Of a stretch of 64,000 nt of DNA, positions 42,335 through 51,428 are shown one piece after another. Position numbers and translations under genes: made by a program. The stretch is from contig JBFWOB010000001.1 in NCBI GenBank assembly GCA_050250755.1, positions 1-64,000 on the forward strand, in the 5' to 3' direction. The notes below the pieces were generated by a model that made no database searches, was not told the DNA's origin, and worked only from the letters and a program-made list of their open reading frames with translations. The number at the start of each line of letters is the position of its first letter. The stretch's first letter is position 1. Source of the stretch: Ga0077555 sp050250755 (GTDB taxonomy: Bacteria; Pseudomonadota; Alphaproteobacteria; Rhizobiales; Hyphomicrobiaceae).

Positions 42335-44041
42335 ATGGTCTGTAGTCAGTCTTCGCCAGCCGAAGACGACGCGTCCGGGGATGGTTTCGATACAACGACA
42401 ATAGTTGATTGGGCCGATAAGGAGGGCCAGGGCAAGCCAGCCAAAAGGGTGGAGCGCGATGGCGTTCGCATTTCCTGGAAGGGCTTTGTCTGGTCGCTCG
42501 ATGGCATCAGTGAACGCGAGCTGCTCGAGCAGGAGGCACAGCGAATCGCGGCCGGCGGCAGCGTCGATCATCGGCGCTATCTGGGCACTTACGCGATCGA
42601 AATAACCGAGAGAAAATTAGCCAGAACCAGCATCTTCGTGGACAGCACGGCGATCTTTGCGCTTTTCCGCTGCGGCGATCGCCTGTCAACGTCCTTTCTC
42701 GACTTGGCCACGTCCATGGGAATGTCGGGCGCTGACCTCGACATGGTCGGCGTTGCCCAGTTCATACTTTCTCGCGGTCTCCACGAAGGCAGGACACTTC
42801 TGAAAGGCATTTCGCGGCTTGGGCCGGACGATGTCATCGTCGTGGAAAAAGGTACGACGCGACTCGAAAAGAAGATGTCCGAATCCCCTACCGACGCTGG
42901 TAATGGTTTCGACGAGGCGATGACGGCATTATCCCGGGCATTGCGGGGGCACAAGGTTGCTGTCGATCTTACCGGAGGGTTGGACTCCCGGTTGCTCTTT
43001 GCGGCCCTGGGCTCGAAAGGCGCGGACTTCGAGGTCGGACTGAGCGGAAATGAGAAGTTCCGCGAGTTCGCCATCGCGGAAACGGTTGCCAGGGCCGGCG
43101 GCAAATCGATCAATCGAATGATCCATAAGGTCGGTGAATTCGATGCACAATCGATGGACGCGCTGCTCGGCGCGACAGACGCAATCGTCGACGTCGTCCG
43201 CTACCATCGGTGCGAGCAATTGGCTCGATCGCGCGAAGAGCGTGGGATCGAGGTTTCCCTAGCCGGCGACGGCGGTGAATGTGTTCGCGACGGCTGGTGG
43301 CAGCAGGATTTGCCATTGTACGCATCGCGTTTTGTCAGGATGCGCAGGTTCGTGCGATTCAATGTTCTCTCCGCGGGCGCATACGGATCGGCGGTCGAGA
43401 TCGTTGGGCCGGGGTTACGTGAAGCCATGACGGGCCTTGAAGACCGGCTTTGCAAGCACTTCGAAAGGTTCCGCCGGCCTACCAATACGGCCACCTACGA
43501 TGACATCGTTTACGAGGATGTCGCCGGCGGTCGCTATGGTGTATTCGCGACGAGAAGCTCTCAATTCGTCCCGATGCTGTTTCCGTATTTCGACCCTCCG
43601 GTGAAGACGTATTGCCGAAATTTGAAAGCGCGCGTCCGTCTTTTCGGCATACAGCAGCGCCGGTTGATAGGCGCATATGCGCCCGCAGTTGCGGCATGCC
43701 CCACCAATTACGGCACGACCGCCTCTCCGCGTGTGATGGCCATCTTGATGGACGTCATTCCGACCTTCGTCGAACGCCTCAAAAGATATCTGACTTATCG
43801 ATTGAGGCCGGCGACCATGAAATCCGGCGCTGAAGATAGGCCGGACGACCCAAATCTGATCCCTTCAATGAAGAAGGCCGCCGGCGAGATGGATCTGCAA
43901 TCGTGGCTCCATCGCAGCGGGATGTTGCTGCCCACCAAATCGCTGGCGGACATACCCACCGGTATGCTGGGTGGCTTCATCACCGTAGGGCTTCTGGTCA
44001 GGCGACTTGAAAGCGCCGGCGCACGGAACTCGGCGAATTAG
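42335..44041 (+). CDS. Asparagine synthase-like ATP-dependent amidotransferase
   Basis: A 568-residue protein with an AsnB-type ATP-pyrophosphatase domain. The PP-loop is AVDLTGGLDSRLL (family consensus SGGxDS), followed by VSLAGDGGE, typical of the second ATP-site segment. The N-terminal glutaminase-like domain is divergent: Cys is residue 3 rather than directly after Met, and its ligands are not evident. GGGAGGGAG lies just before the ATG at 42335. Similar orphan synthases occur in lasso-peptide cyclase and exopolysaccharide systems. No lasso B, precursor or glycosyltransferase genes lie nearby, so the substrate is unknown. Confidence 0.85.
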   Translation: MVCSQSSPAEDDASGDGFDTTTIVDWADKEGQGKPAKRVERDGVRISWKGFVWSLDGISERELLEQEAQRIAAGGSVDHRRYLGTYAIEITERKLARTSIFVDSTAIFALFRCGDRLSTSFLDLATSMGMSGADLDMVGVAQFILSRGLHEGRTLLKGISRLGPDDVIVVEKGTTRLEKKMSESPTDAGNGFDEAMTALSRALRGHKVAVDLTGGLDSRLLFAALGSKGADFEVGLSGNEKFREFAIAETVARAGGKSINRMIHKVGEFDAQSMDALLGATDAIVDVVRYHRCEQLARSREERGIEVSLAGDGGECVRDGWWQQDLPLYASRFVRMRRFVRFNVLSAGAYGSAVEIVGPGLREAMTGLEDRLCKHFERFRRPTNTATYDDIVYEDVAGGRYGVFATRSSQFVPMLFPYFDPPVKTYCRNLKARVRLFGIQQRRLIGAYAPAVAACPTNYGTTASPRVMAILMDVIPTFVERLKRYLTYRLRPATMKSGAEDRPDDPNLIPSMKKAAGEMDLQSWLHRSGMLLPTKSLADIPTGMLGGFITVGLLVRRLESAGARNSAN

Positions 44042-44099
44042 GCGGATCTCGTCGCTGGCACGCGATAGCGGCCTGCGACGAGATTAATGTCTCAGTTGT

Positions 44100-45698
44100 T
44101 CACTGCGCCAACCAGAGCCCTGCGAGATCCTGGTTGAGAAAATGCGACGGCGACATGACGAAGCCACGGACGTTGGCCGGCATCGTGACGGTCCGGTTGA
44201 GCCACAGGAAGGGTACCTGATAGGCCTCCGTCAGCAGATGCTTTTCAAACTCTCGCACCAGATTCAGTCGTGCGGTGGTATCGAACTCCGAATCGATCCG
44301 GCGGTAGAGATCGTCGATCTTGCGGTCGATAAAGCCTGACGGATTGTAGCTAGAGATGTCGGCTGACACGCTGCGGGCGAAGATGATCGATGGATCGTCC
44401 ACGCCTTCCCCCTGGAAATCGATGATGGCATCGAACTCGCCGCTTCGCATTGCTGTCACGAGCGTTTTGACGTCGACCTGCACGTGCTCTGCGGTAACGC
44501 CGATCTGGCGCCATTGGTCGACAAGGTAGACACCTGCCGACGTATAGGGGTCCGCTATGTTCCGATTGACCAACCGGAGCTTCAGTCCTTCCTGCCCCGC
44601 CTCCTTCAGCAGTTTTCGTGCCTGAGCCCGCGCCGCTTCGATATCCTTCCCGAAGCCCGGATAGGTGACGATCTCATCCTCGCGTGCCGCCCAGGGCGAT
44701 TCCGGGCGCTGCGTGGCTCCGACGAATGCAAGCGACGAAACCTTGGACAATGCCGTCGAGCCGGCCCATCGATCGATGGCGAGTGACAGCGCCTGGCGCA
44801 CGCGCACATCGTCGAATGGCTTCTTGCGGGTGTTGAAGGCGACCACGACCAGAAAATCGTAAACGCGGGTATAAACGGCCATCTCGCTTCCGAGCGCCGC
44901 CTTCAGTCGATCGACAATAGCCGGCGACAGAGTCCGGAACTGCGTCATCACCTGCCCGCTCTGCAAGGCCGTGGCCAACCCCTGCGGCGACGTGTTGATG
45001 GCCCGGAACCCGTCCAGATAGGGGCGCGGCTTGTCGAAATAGTCATCGAACCGCTTGCCGGTCCAATGCGCGCCGACGACCTTCTCCACGAACTTGAACG
45101 GGCCGCTGCCCATCACTTCGGTCGCGGGATAGTTCGGTGCGGTCGCAAGACGTGCAGCGCTGTAGATGCAGTTGAACGGGCTCGCGAGGGTGTGCAGGAA
45201 TGCCGGCGAGGGCGTGTTCAGTTTGAACACGGCTGTCAACGGATCGGGCGTCTCGATGGTGTCGATACGCTGAAAGACGCTCTTGCGCATGGACACGACG
45301 CCCGTGGGCGGGTTGCGAATGCGATCGAACGACGCTTTGACGTCCGCCGAAGTGAGCGCCGTTCCGTCGTGGAATTTGATGCCTGGCTTGAGCTTGAACG
45401 TATAGCTCAGCTTGTCGGGGGCCTCGGCCCAGGACTCCGCTACATCGGGAATGACCTTCGAGGGATCTTTCGGATCCAGTTTGATCAGCAGTGAGTAGTG
45501 GGGCGAGATGTAGTGCATCGTCGCGAAGCTCGATGCCGCGTGGCAGTCGATCGTTGGCGGGTCGCCGAGCACGGCGTAGACGAGCGTACCGCCGCGGCGC
45601 GGCTCCTCGGCGTTGACGGTTGTTGAAACGATGGTCGCGGCGGACAGCATCCCACCGACGAATGTGAAGAGCCTCCCCGCCCGCAAAAGTGCTGACAT
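44100..45698 (-). CDS. ABC transporter substrate-binding protein, family 5 (peptide type)
   Basis: A 532-residue binding protein of the same family as that at 15615-17222. A signal peptide (LFTFVGGMLSAATIVSTTVNA) is followed by GGTLVYAVLGDPPTIDC and SYTFKLKPGIKFHDGTALTS. GAGGGAGG lies upstream of ATG 45698. No transporter genes are adjacent, so this is another orphan receptor. Ligand unknown: short peptides, opines or metals are possible. Confidence 0.92.
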   Translation of the reverse strand: MSALLRAGRLFTFVGGMLSAATIVSTTVNAEEPRRGGTLVYAVLGDPPTIDCHAASSFATMHYISPHYSLLIKLDPKDPSKVIPDVAESWAEAPDKLSYTFKLKPGIKFHDGTALTSADVKASFDRIRNPPTGVVSMRKSVFQRIDTIETPDPLTAVFKLNTPSPAFLHTLASPFNCIYSAARLATAPNYPATEVMGSGPFKFVEKVVGAHWTGKRFDDYFDKPRPYLDGFRAINTSPQGLATALQSGQVMTQFRTLSPAIVDRLKAALGSEMAVYTRVYDFLVVVAFNTRKKPFDDVRVRQALSLAIDRWAGSTALSKVSSLAFVGATQRPESPWAAREDEIVTYPGFGKDIEAARAQARKLLKEAGQEGLKLRLVNRNIADPYTSAGVYLVDQWRQIGVTAEHVQVDVKTLVTAMRSGEFDAIIDFQGEGVDDPSIIFARSVSADISSYNPSGFIDRKIDDLYRRIDSEFDTTARLNLVREFEKHLLTEAYQVPFLWLNRTVTMPANVRGFVMSPSHFLNQDLAGLWLAQ

Positions 45699-45802
45699 TT
45701 GATCCTCCCTCAAGCCTGTTCAGGGAAGACTGTGCGCAGCCTTGGCGGAACGCAAGACTTGTGTCGCCCGTCGAGAACCGGACGGCTGGAGCAGGGCTCT
45801 AC

Positions 45803-46570
45803 CTAGCTCTTTCGTGCGGCCAACAGCAGCCAGCGATGAAAGAAGCGGATCACGCCGTCGCTGATGCGCAACCCCATGCCAGCGTCCTCACCTGCTGTGG
45901 CGAAGCTTCGAACGATCGTCCGCAGGGGGGCCGCGCGCTCCGGGCTGGCGACGATGCCGAGCCATTCTTCGAACTCGCGAGGTTTCTCCCAGCTTTCCTC
46001 GGCAATTATCGTCAGATCGTCTCGTGAGAGGAGTGACAGCAACTCCGATGCGGGCAGCATGCGCACATGCGAGGGGTCGCGGAGAACTTCGATTGCGTTC
46101 TGCAATTCGGACTTCGCCGGATTTTCTGAGCTCACGACATCGGCGACGACGATCGTACCGCCAGGACGGAGCACCCGGAGCATTTCGGAAAGTGCGGCGC
46201 TGGGCTCGGAGAAGTGATGAAACGAGAGGCGGGTCACGACCACGTCGAATTCGCCATCCTTGAAGGGCAGCGCAGTCGCCGAACCCTCCTTGAAGGCGAC
46301 ATTCGATAACCCGGCCGCGGCGCAGCGTTCCTTGGCCTTCTCCAGCATTTTTGGCGTCAGGTCGAACGCCACGACCTCGCGAGCCTGATGCGCCAGCGCC
46401 CTGGTCACGATGCCAGGTCCGCACGCAACATCCAGGACACGGCGCCCCGCCAGCGCTCCAGCCGCCGAGACGAGCCGTGCCACCTGGCCTTGATCGGAGA
46501 TCGCAGCAGAGGCGGCAAAGTTATCCGCTTGTCGCGCGAACTCCGCCCTCGTGCGCTCAAGATGATCCAT
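45803..46570 (-). CDS. UbiE-like SAM-dependent methyltransferase
   Basis: A 255-residue methyltransferase. Motif I is RVLDVACGPGIVTRALA, strand 2 FDLTPKMLEKA, motif III/IV FDVVVTRLSFHHF and LRVLRPGGTIVVADV. This is the UbiE/COQ5-like pattern of small-molecule C- or O-methyltransferases. ATG 46570. It lies upstream of and divergent from the cobalamin riboswitch region. Substrate unknown. Confidence 0.9.
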   Translation of the reverse strand: MDHLERTRAEFARQADNFAASAAISDQGQVARLVSAAGALAGRRVLDVACGPGIVTRALAHQAREVVAFDLTPKMLEKAKERCAAAGLSNVAFKEGSATALPFKDGEFDVVVTRLSFHHFSEPSAALSEMLRVLRPGGTIVVADVVSSENPAKSELQNAIEVLRDPSHVRMLPASELLSLLSRDDLTIIAEESWEKPREFEEWLGIVASPERAAPLRTIVRSFATAGEDAGMGLRISDGVIRFFHRWLLLAARKS

Positions 46571-46756
46571 GGTTGGGCTCCGCTTCAGCTCATGAGGCTA
46601 TAAGTCGTGTCGAGCATACGCCGTATTGGCCATCGCCGCGATGGCGGCCGATCGCTGGGCCGCGTGCATGATCTGTGCGTTTGCTGTTGGCATGCTGTGA
46701 ATCAGCCGCACGTTTGCCACGAGGCATTGCGGTCTTCAGGCGAATCACCAACTAGA

Positions 46757-46951
46757 TATAGGTGTCGTGGTTCCCGGTGCTTGTACGAGTGCCGGGCTAA
46801 GAGGGAACTCGGTGCGTCCCCGAAGGACAAAACCGAGGCTGCCCCCGCAACTGTGAGCGGCGAGTTTTCATCCAATTCCGTGTCACTGAAGTTTAGCGCT
46901 TCGGGAAGACCGGATGAAAGCAGCGACCCGCGAGCCAGGAGACCTGCCTCG
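46757..46951 (+). promoter_or_regulatory. Cobalamin riboswitch
   Basis: All the hallmarks of the adenosyl-/cobalamin aptamer appear in order. These are the 5' GGTGTCGTGGTTCCCGG stem, GCCGGGCTAAGAGGGAA (46791-46807), the CCCCCGCAACTGTGAGCGG core (46842-46860) and the B12 box GAGCCAGGAGACCTGCC (46932-46948). It precedes nrdA by about 120 bases. It probably turns expression off when B12 is bound, as known for cobalamin riboswitches ahead of B12-independent isoenzymes. The OFF direction is supported by the terminator just after it. Confidence 0.96.
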
Positions 46952-47003
46952 ACATCGATTGAACGTCCTCGGGCGGGGTGTCCCGGTGGTCGCTTGCGGA
47001 CTT

Positions 47004-47026
47004 GTGGGCCAAGCGCTCACATTTTT
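47004..47026 (+). terminator. Riboswitch intrinsic terminator
   Basis: Between the aptamer and the nrdA ATG, a 6-bp stem GTGGGC/GCTCAC (one G-U pair) with a CAAGC loop is followed by ATTTTT. The 3' arm CGCTCACA (47014-47021) is also complementary to TGTGAGCG (46852-46859) in the aptamer core, which would act as an antiterminator in the ligand-free state. Confidence 0.7.
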
Positions 47027-47069
47027 CGGCATGCTACCGCTCGGCCCATGCCCCCAAACATCAGGGGTC

Positions 47070-49964
47070 ATGCCGATGTCTTTTACTCTCGAAGCACGCG
47101 CCGGTTCGCCGGATCGTAGTGGCGGCGCAAAAACGAGGTCCGATGCGCCGAAGTCATCGGCAACTCCGGCCTATCAGGTCATTCGCCGCAACGGCTCCGT
47201 AACCCCGTTCGATGCGAGCAAGATCACCGTCGCCGTCACCAAGGCGTTTCTTGCGGTCGAGGGTGGGCGGGCGGCGGCATCCCGCCGCGTTCACGAGGTC
47301 GTAGAGGAGTTGACCGAGCAGATCACCGCCGCCTTGACCCGGCATCGTGACGCCGGGCGCACTTTCCACATCGAGGAGATCCAGGATCAGGTCGAGCTGG
47401 CCCTGATGCGCGGCGAGCACCACAAGGTTGCCCGCGCCTATGTTCTCTATCGCGACGAGCGGGCGCGTCAGCGTGCGTCCGGCTTGCAGGCCAAGTCGCC
47501 GGCCGTGGAAATGCCGGCGCTGAACGTCAAGCAGCCCGACGGGACGCTCGTTGCGCTCGACGATCGCCGCTTGGCACGGATTGTCGAAGAGGCCTGCGCC
47601 GGTCTCACCGATGTCTCGGCGATGCCCATTCTCGCGGAGACTCGGCGCAACCTCTACGACGGCATCACGCCTGATGAACTCGCCCTCGCGCCGATCATGG
47701 CAGCGCGCACGCTGATCGAGCAGGAACCGAATTATACGTATGTCAGCGCCCGCCTGTTGCTCGATAAGCTGAGGGCGGAAGCCCTGTCGTTCGTGCATCG
47801 ACATCCGGAACAGGCAACGCAGGCCGAAATGGCCGAACGCTATGCGGAATATTTCCCGGCCTACGTCGCGCGAGGCATCAAGGCGGAGTTGCTGGACCCG
47901 GAGCTCAGCCGTTTCGATCTCGCGCGCCTCGCTGCAGCGTTGAAGCCCGAGCGGGATCTGCAATTCCAATTCCTCGGTCTGCAAACCCTTTACGATCGCT
48001 ATTTCCTGCAGACACGCGGCGTCAGGTTCGAGTTGCCGCAAGCCTTCTTCATGCGCGTTGCCATGGGCCTCGCGTTGCGCGAGATCGACCGCGAAGCGCG
48101 CGCCGTCGAGTTTTACGAGCTCATCTCCTCATTCGATTTCATGTGCTCGACCCCGACCCTGTTCAACGCCGGCACATTGCGGCCGCAGCTTTCCTCGTGC
48201 TTCCTCACGACCGTCCCCGACGACCTCGATGGCATCTTCAAGTCGATCAAGGACAACGCGCTGCTCTCGAAGTATGCCGGCGGCCTCGGCAACGACTGGA
48301 CGCGCGTGCGTGGTCTCGGTGCGCATATCAAAGGCACCAACGGCCAGAGCCAGGGTGTCGTTCCGTTCCTCAAGGTCGCCAACGATACGGCCATTGCGGT
48401 GAACCAGGGAGGAAAGCGTAAGGGAGCGGTCTGCGCCTACCTGGAAACATGGCACATCGACATGGAGGAGTTCCTCGAGCTCAGGAAGAATACCGGCGAT
48501 GACCGTCGCCGTACGCACGATATGAACACGGCCAACTGGGTGCCGGACCTGTTCATGCAGCGCGTGGCCGAGGACAGCCACTGGACGCTCTTCTCCCCCG
48601 ACGAAGTGCCCGATCTGCACGACCTCTATGGCGCCGCCTTCAATGAGCGCTATCGCCAATATGAAGAGAAGGCGGACCGCATGGAGATGCGGGTTGCCAA
48701 ACGTGTGCGCGCCGTGGATCTCTGGCGTCGCATGCTCACCATGCTGTTCGAGACCGGGCATCCGTGGATCACGTTCAAGGATCCGTGCAACATCCGCTCG
48801 CCACAGCGGCATTGCGGCGTGGTGCATTCATCGAACCTGTGCACCGAGATAACGCTGAACTCATCGGATAATGAAGTCGCTGTTTGCAACTTGGGTTCAG
48901 TGAACCTCGCCAACCACGTGACCACGCAAGGTCTCGATCGCGAACATCTGGCGCGTACCGTTCGCGTCGGCATGCGCATGCTGGACAACGTCGTCGACAT
49001 CAATTTCTACACCATCCCCGAGACGCGACGCTCGAACCTGCGGCATCGGCCGGTCGGCCTTGGCTTGATGGGCTACCAGGACGCGCTGCATATCCTCCGC
49101 ATTCCCGTTGGTTCCGACGACGCGGTCGCGTTTGCCGATGTCAGCATGGAGGCGATCAGCTACGAGGCGATTTCGGCCTCTGTCGATCTGGCGGCGGAAC
49201 GCGGACGCTATCCGTCCTTTGATGGTTCGCTGTGGAGCCAAGGCATCCTGCCGATTCACTCCATCGCGCTGATGGACGAGTCGCGCGGGGCCGACCTGCG
49301 CATGGACCGCTCGTTGACACTCGACTGGGATGCGTTGCGCCAACGCGTGCAGGCCACTGGCATGCGCAATTCCAACACCATGGCGATTGCGCCCACGGCG
49401 ACCATCTCGAATATTGTCGGTGTGGCCCAGTCGATCGAGCCGGCGTTCCGCAATCTCTACGTCAAGGCCAATATGTCCGGTGACTTCACGGTCGTGAATC
49501 CGTTCCTCGTGCACGATCTCAAAGAGCGCGGGCTGTGGGATGAGGTCATGATCTCGGACCTCAAGTACTTCGATGGGTCGCTCGGCCCGATCGACCGGGT
49601 GCCGGACGATCTCAAGGCGCTCTATGCCACGGCCTTCGAGATCGATCCGCATTGGCTGGTCGAGGCCGCCGCGCGCCGCCAAAAATGGATCGACCAGGCG
49701 CAATCGCTGAACCTTTATCTTGCGGCTCCGAACGGGCGAAAGCTCGATGCGCTTTATCGGCTTGCCTGGGAGCGTGGCCTCAAGACGACGTACTACCTGC
49801 GCACGCAATCCGCGACCCACGTGGAAAAATCGACGCTCAAGGGCACGGACGGAAAACTCAACTCGGTGACCGTGACCGGCATGATCGCGGCGTCGGAGAA
49901 TCTGGAAGCACGGGCGGTGCTCGCCTGTCCTATCGATGATCCGACTTGCGAAGCCTGCCAGTAA
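47070..49964 (+). CDS. nrdA: Ribonucleoside-diphosphate reductase alpha subunit
   Basis: A 964-residue class I reductase large subunit. Two ATP-cone domains come first: YQVIRRNGSVTPFDASKITV (about 30-130) and VKQPDGTLVALDDRRLARIV (about 150-240). The barrel follows with STPTLFNAGTLRPQLSSCFL (redox Cys), NLCTEI, and the C-terminal redox pair in CEACQ. It reduces NDPs to dNDPs with the R2 partner encoded next. ATG 47070 (GGGG five bases upstream) is preferred; ATG 47076 is close. A longer frame from 46914 runs through the riboswitch and is not used. The two cones suggest elaborate dATP inhibition. Confidence 0.96.
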   Translation: MPMSFTLEARAGSPDRSGGAKTRSDAPKSSATPAYQVIRRNGSVTPFDASKITVAVTKAFLAVEGGRAAASRRVHEVVEELTEQITAALTRHRDAGRTFHIEEIQDQVELALMRGEHHKVARAYVLYRDERARQRASGLQAKSPAVEMPALNVKQPDGTLVALDDRRLARIVEEACAGLTDVSAMPILAETRRNLYDGITPDELALAPIMAARTLIEQEPNYTYVSARLLLDKLRAEALSFVHRHPEQATQAEMAERYAEYFPAYVARGIKAELLDPELSRFDLARLAAALKPERDLQFQFLGLQTLYDRYFLQTRGVRFELPQAFFMRVAMGLALREIDREARAVEFYELISSFDFMCSTPTLFNAGTLRPQLSSCFLTTVPDDLDGIFKSIKDNALLSKYAGGLGNDWTRVRGLGAHIKGTNGQSQGVVPFLKVANDTAIAVNQGGKRKGAVCAYLETWHIDMEEFLELRKNTGDDRRRTHDMNTANWVPDLFMQRVAEDSHWTLFSPDEVPDLHDLYGAAFNERYRQYEEKADRMEMRVAKRVRAVDLWRRMLTMLFETGHPWITFKDPCNIRSPQRHCGVVHSSNLCTEITLNSSDNEVAVCNLGSVNLANHVTTQGLDREHLARTVRVGMRMLDNVVDINFYTIPETRRSNLRHRPVGLGLMGYQDALHILRIPVGSDDAVAFADVSMEAISYEAISASVDLAAERGRYPSFDGSLWSQGILPIHSIALMDESRGADLRMDRSLTLDWDALRQRVQATGMRNSNTMAIAPTATISNIVGVAQSIEPAFRNLYVKANMSGDFTVVNPFLVHDLKERGLWDEVMISDLKYFDGSLGPIDRVPDDLKALYATAFEIDPHWLVEAAARRQKWIDQAQSLNLYLAAPNGRKLDALYRLAWERGLKTTYYLRTQSATHVEKSTLKGTDGKLNSVTVTGMIAASENLEARAVLACPIDDPTCEACQ

Positions 49965-49991
49965 ACCAACAAACGCCTCTCGATATCGGAA

Positions 49992-51137
49992 GTGATGACA
50001 ATGCTCGACTGGTCAGAACCAGCCACGCCGGCTCGCAAGCCTGCTCCAAGCCTCGTCGCAAAGAAAGCCCCGGACCCCGTAGCGGACGCGACCGGCTTGG
50101 GCACGATCGACCGTGGCGCAGCCCGCGTCTCGGTCGACGACAAGGCGATGATCAACTGCCGCGCCGACGTCAATCAGCTCCTTCCGCTCAAATACAGATG
50201 GGCATGGGAGAAGTATCTGGCCGGATGCAACAACCATTGGATGCCGACCGAAGTGTCGATGCAGGCCGATATCGCGCTGTGGAAGTCGCGCGACGGCCTT
50301 TCTGAGGACGAGCGCCGCGCGATCAAGCGCAACCTCGGATTCTTCGCTGCCTCGGAGTCCCTGGTTGCGAACAACATCGTTCTTGCGATCTACCGCCATC
50401 TCACCAACCCCGAATGCCGGCAGTATCTGTTGCGTCAGGCATTCGAGGAGGCGGTACACACGCATACCTTCCAGTACATCGTCGAAAGCCTGGGCCTCGA
50501 CGAGGGCGAGCTCTTCAATATGTACCGCGAGGTGCCGTCGATCACGGAGAAGGCGGCGTGGGCACTGAAGCACACCCAGAACCTGGACGATCCGTCATTC
50601 CAGACCGGAACGCCCGAGAAGGATCAGGCATTCCTGCGCGATCTCGTTGCCTTCTACGTCGTGTTCGAGGGCATGTGGTTCTACACTGGCTTTTCGCAGA
50701 TTCTCTCGCTGGGTCGGCGCAGCAAGATGGTTGGCATTGCCGAGCAGTACCAGTACATCCTGCGCGACGAGAGCATTCATCTGAATTTCGGCATCGACGT
50801 CATCAATCAGATCAAGGCCGAGAATCCGCATCTGTGGACGAAGGCGTTCCAGGATGAAATTCGCGCCATGCTGCGCGAAGCCGCCGAGCTCGAAGCGGCC
50901 TACGGGCGCGATACGATGCCGAGAGGTTTCCTTGGCCTTAACGCGGCGCTGTGTGAGCAATATATGCACTTCATCGCTAATCGCCGTTGCGCCCAGATCG
51001 GGCTGTCGCCCGTTTTCCGCGAGGCCGAAAATCCATTTCCCTGGATGTCGGAAGCCATGGATCTCAAGAAAGAGAAAAACTTCTTCGAAACCCGCGTCAT
51101 TGAGTACCAGAATGGCGGCGCGTTGAGCTGGGATTGA
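49992..51137 (+). CDS. nrdB: Ribonucleotide reductase R2, class Ic (Mn/Fe type)
   Basis: A 381-residue ferritin-like R2 subunit. Numbering from the GTG at 49992, metal ligands are E122 (AASESLVANN), E153 and H156 (FEEAVHTHTF), E226 (FEGMWF), and E260 and H263 (RDESIHLNFG). The residue at the radical Tyr position is F160 (codon 50469-50471). This replacement plus Glu rather than Asp as first ligand is the class Ic signature known from Chlamydia trachomatis R2, which uses a Mn(IV)/Fe(III) cofactor. It starts 27 bases after nrdA, in the same transcript. Mn use is inferred from the substitution. Start could also be ATG 49995 or 50001. Confidence 0.92.
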   Translation: MMTMLDWSEPATPARKPAPSLVAKKAPDPVADATGLGTIDRGAARVSVDDKAMINCRADVNQLLPLKYRWAWEKYLAGCNNHWMPTEVSMQADIALWKSRDGLSEDERRAIKRNLGFFAASESLVANNIVLAIYRHLTNPECRQYLLRQAFEEAVHTHTFQYIVESLGLDEGELFNMYREVPSITEKAAWALKHTQNLDDPSFQTGTPEKDQAFLRDLVAFYVVFEGMWFYTGFSQILSLGRRSKMVGIAEQYQYILRDESIHLNFGIDVINQIKAENPHLWTKAFQDEIRAMLREAAELEAAYGRDTMPRGFLGLNAALCEQYMHFIANRRCAQIGLSPVFREAENPFPWMSEAMDLKKEKNFFETRVIEYQNGGALSWD

Positions 51138-51206
51138 GCAGACGCCATGCGCGTCGGGCGATCAGAGCGAGTGTCGCCCGACGTCGCGTTCGAAGAACGA
51201 TGGCAA

Positions 51207-51428
51207 TCAGGTTTTCACGGGCCGAATGCGGTTCCGTGCTTCGCGGACGATGCGATCGAAGCGGGTCGGCTCTTCGTCCATGAGCTCGAACAGCTTCGCG
51301 CGCATGCGCGGCTCCCAGAAGTTGGAGATGTGCTCTGCCGTCGCGGCGACAGCGTCCTCGCCTGGTCGCGTGCGAAATGTGCCGGCGATCTGGTTCGCCA
51401 TGTAGACGAGCTTGTCAGACGACGACAT
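51207..51428 (-). CDS. fdsD: Formate dehydrogenase delta subunit
   Basis: A 73-residue protein matching FdsD: SSDKLVYMANQIAGTFRTRP, then EHISNFWEPRMRAKLFEL, and the small-subunit length. It is the last gene of the operon and its ATG at 51428 overlaps the fdhD stop by 14 bases (TTG 51437 is an alternative). FdsD is needed for a stable or active FdsABG complex in related bacteria. No cofactor motif is expected. Confidence 0.92.
   Translation of the reverse strand: MSSSDKLVYMANQIAGTFRTRPGEDAVAATAEHISNFWEPRMRAKLFELMDEEPTRFDRIVREARNRIRPVKT

Noticed and set aside
46749..46766. NrdR-box-like sequence ahead of nrdA
   Set aside because: The AT-rich half matches only with an inserted base, and the GGTGTCGTGG segment belongs to the conserved 5' end of the riboswitch.
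46914..47069. Upstream extension of nrdA
   Set aside because: It would translate the B12 box and the terminator. Conserved protein sequence begins after ATG 47070.
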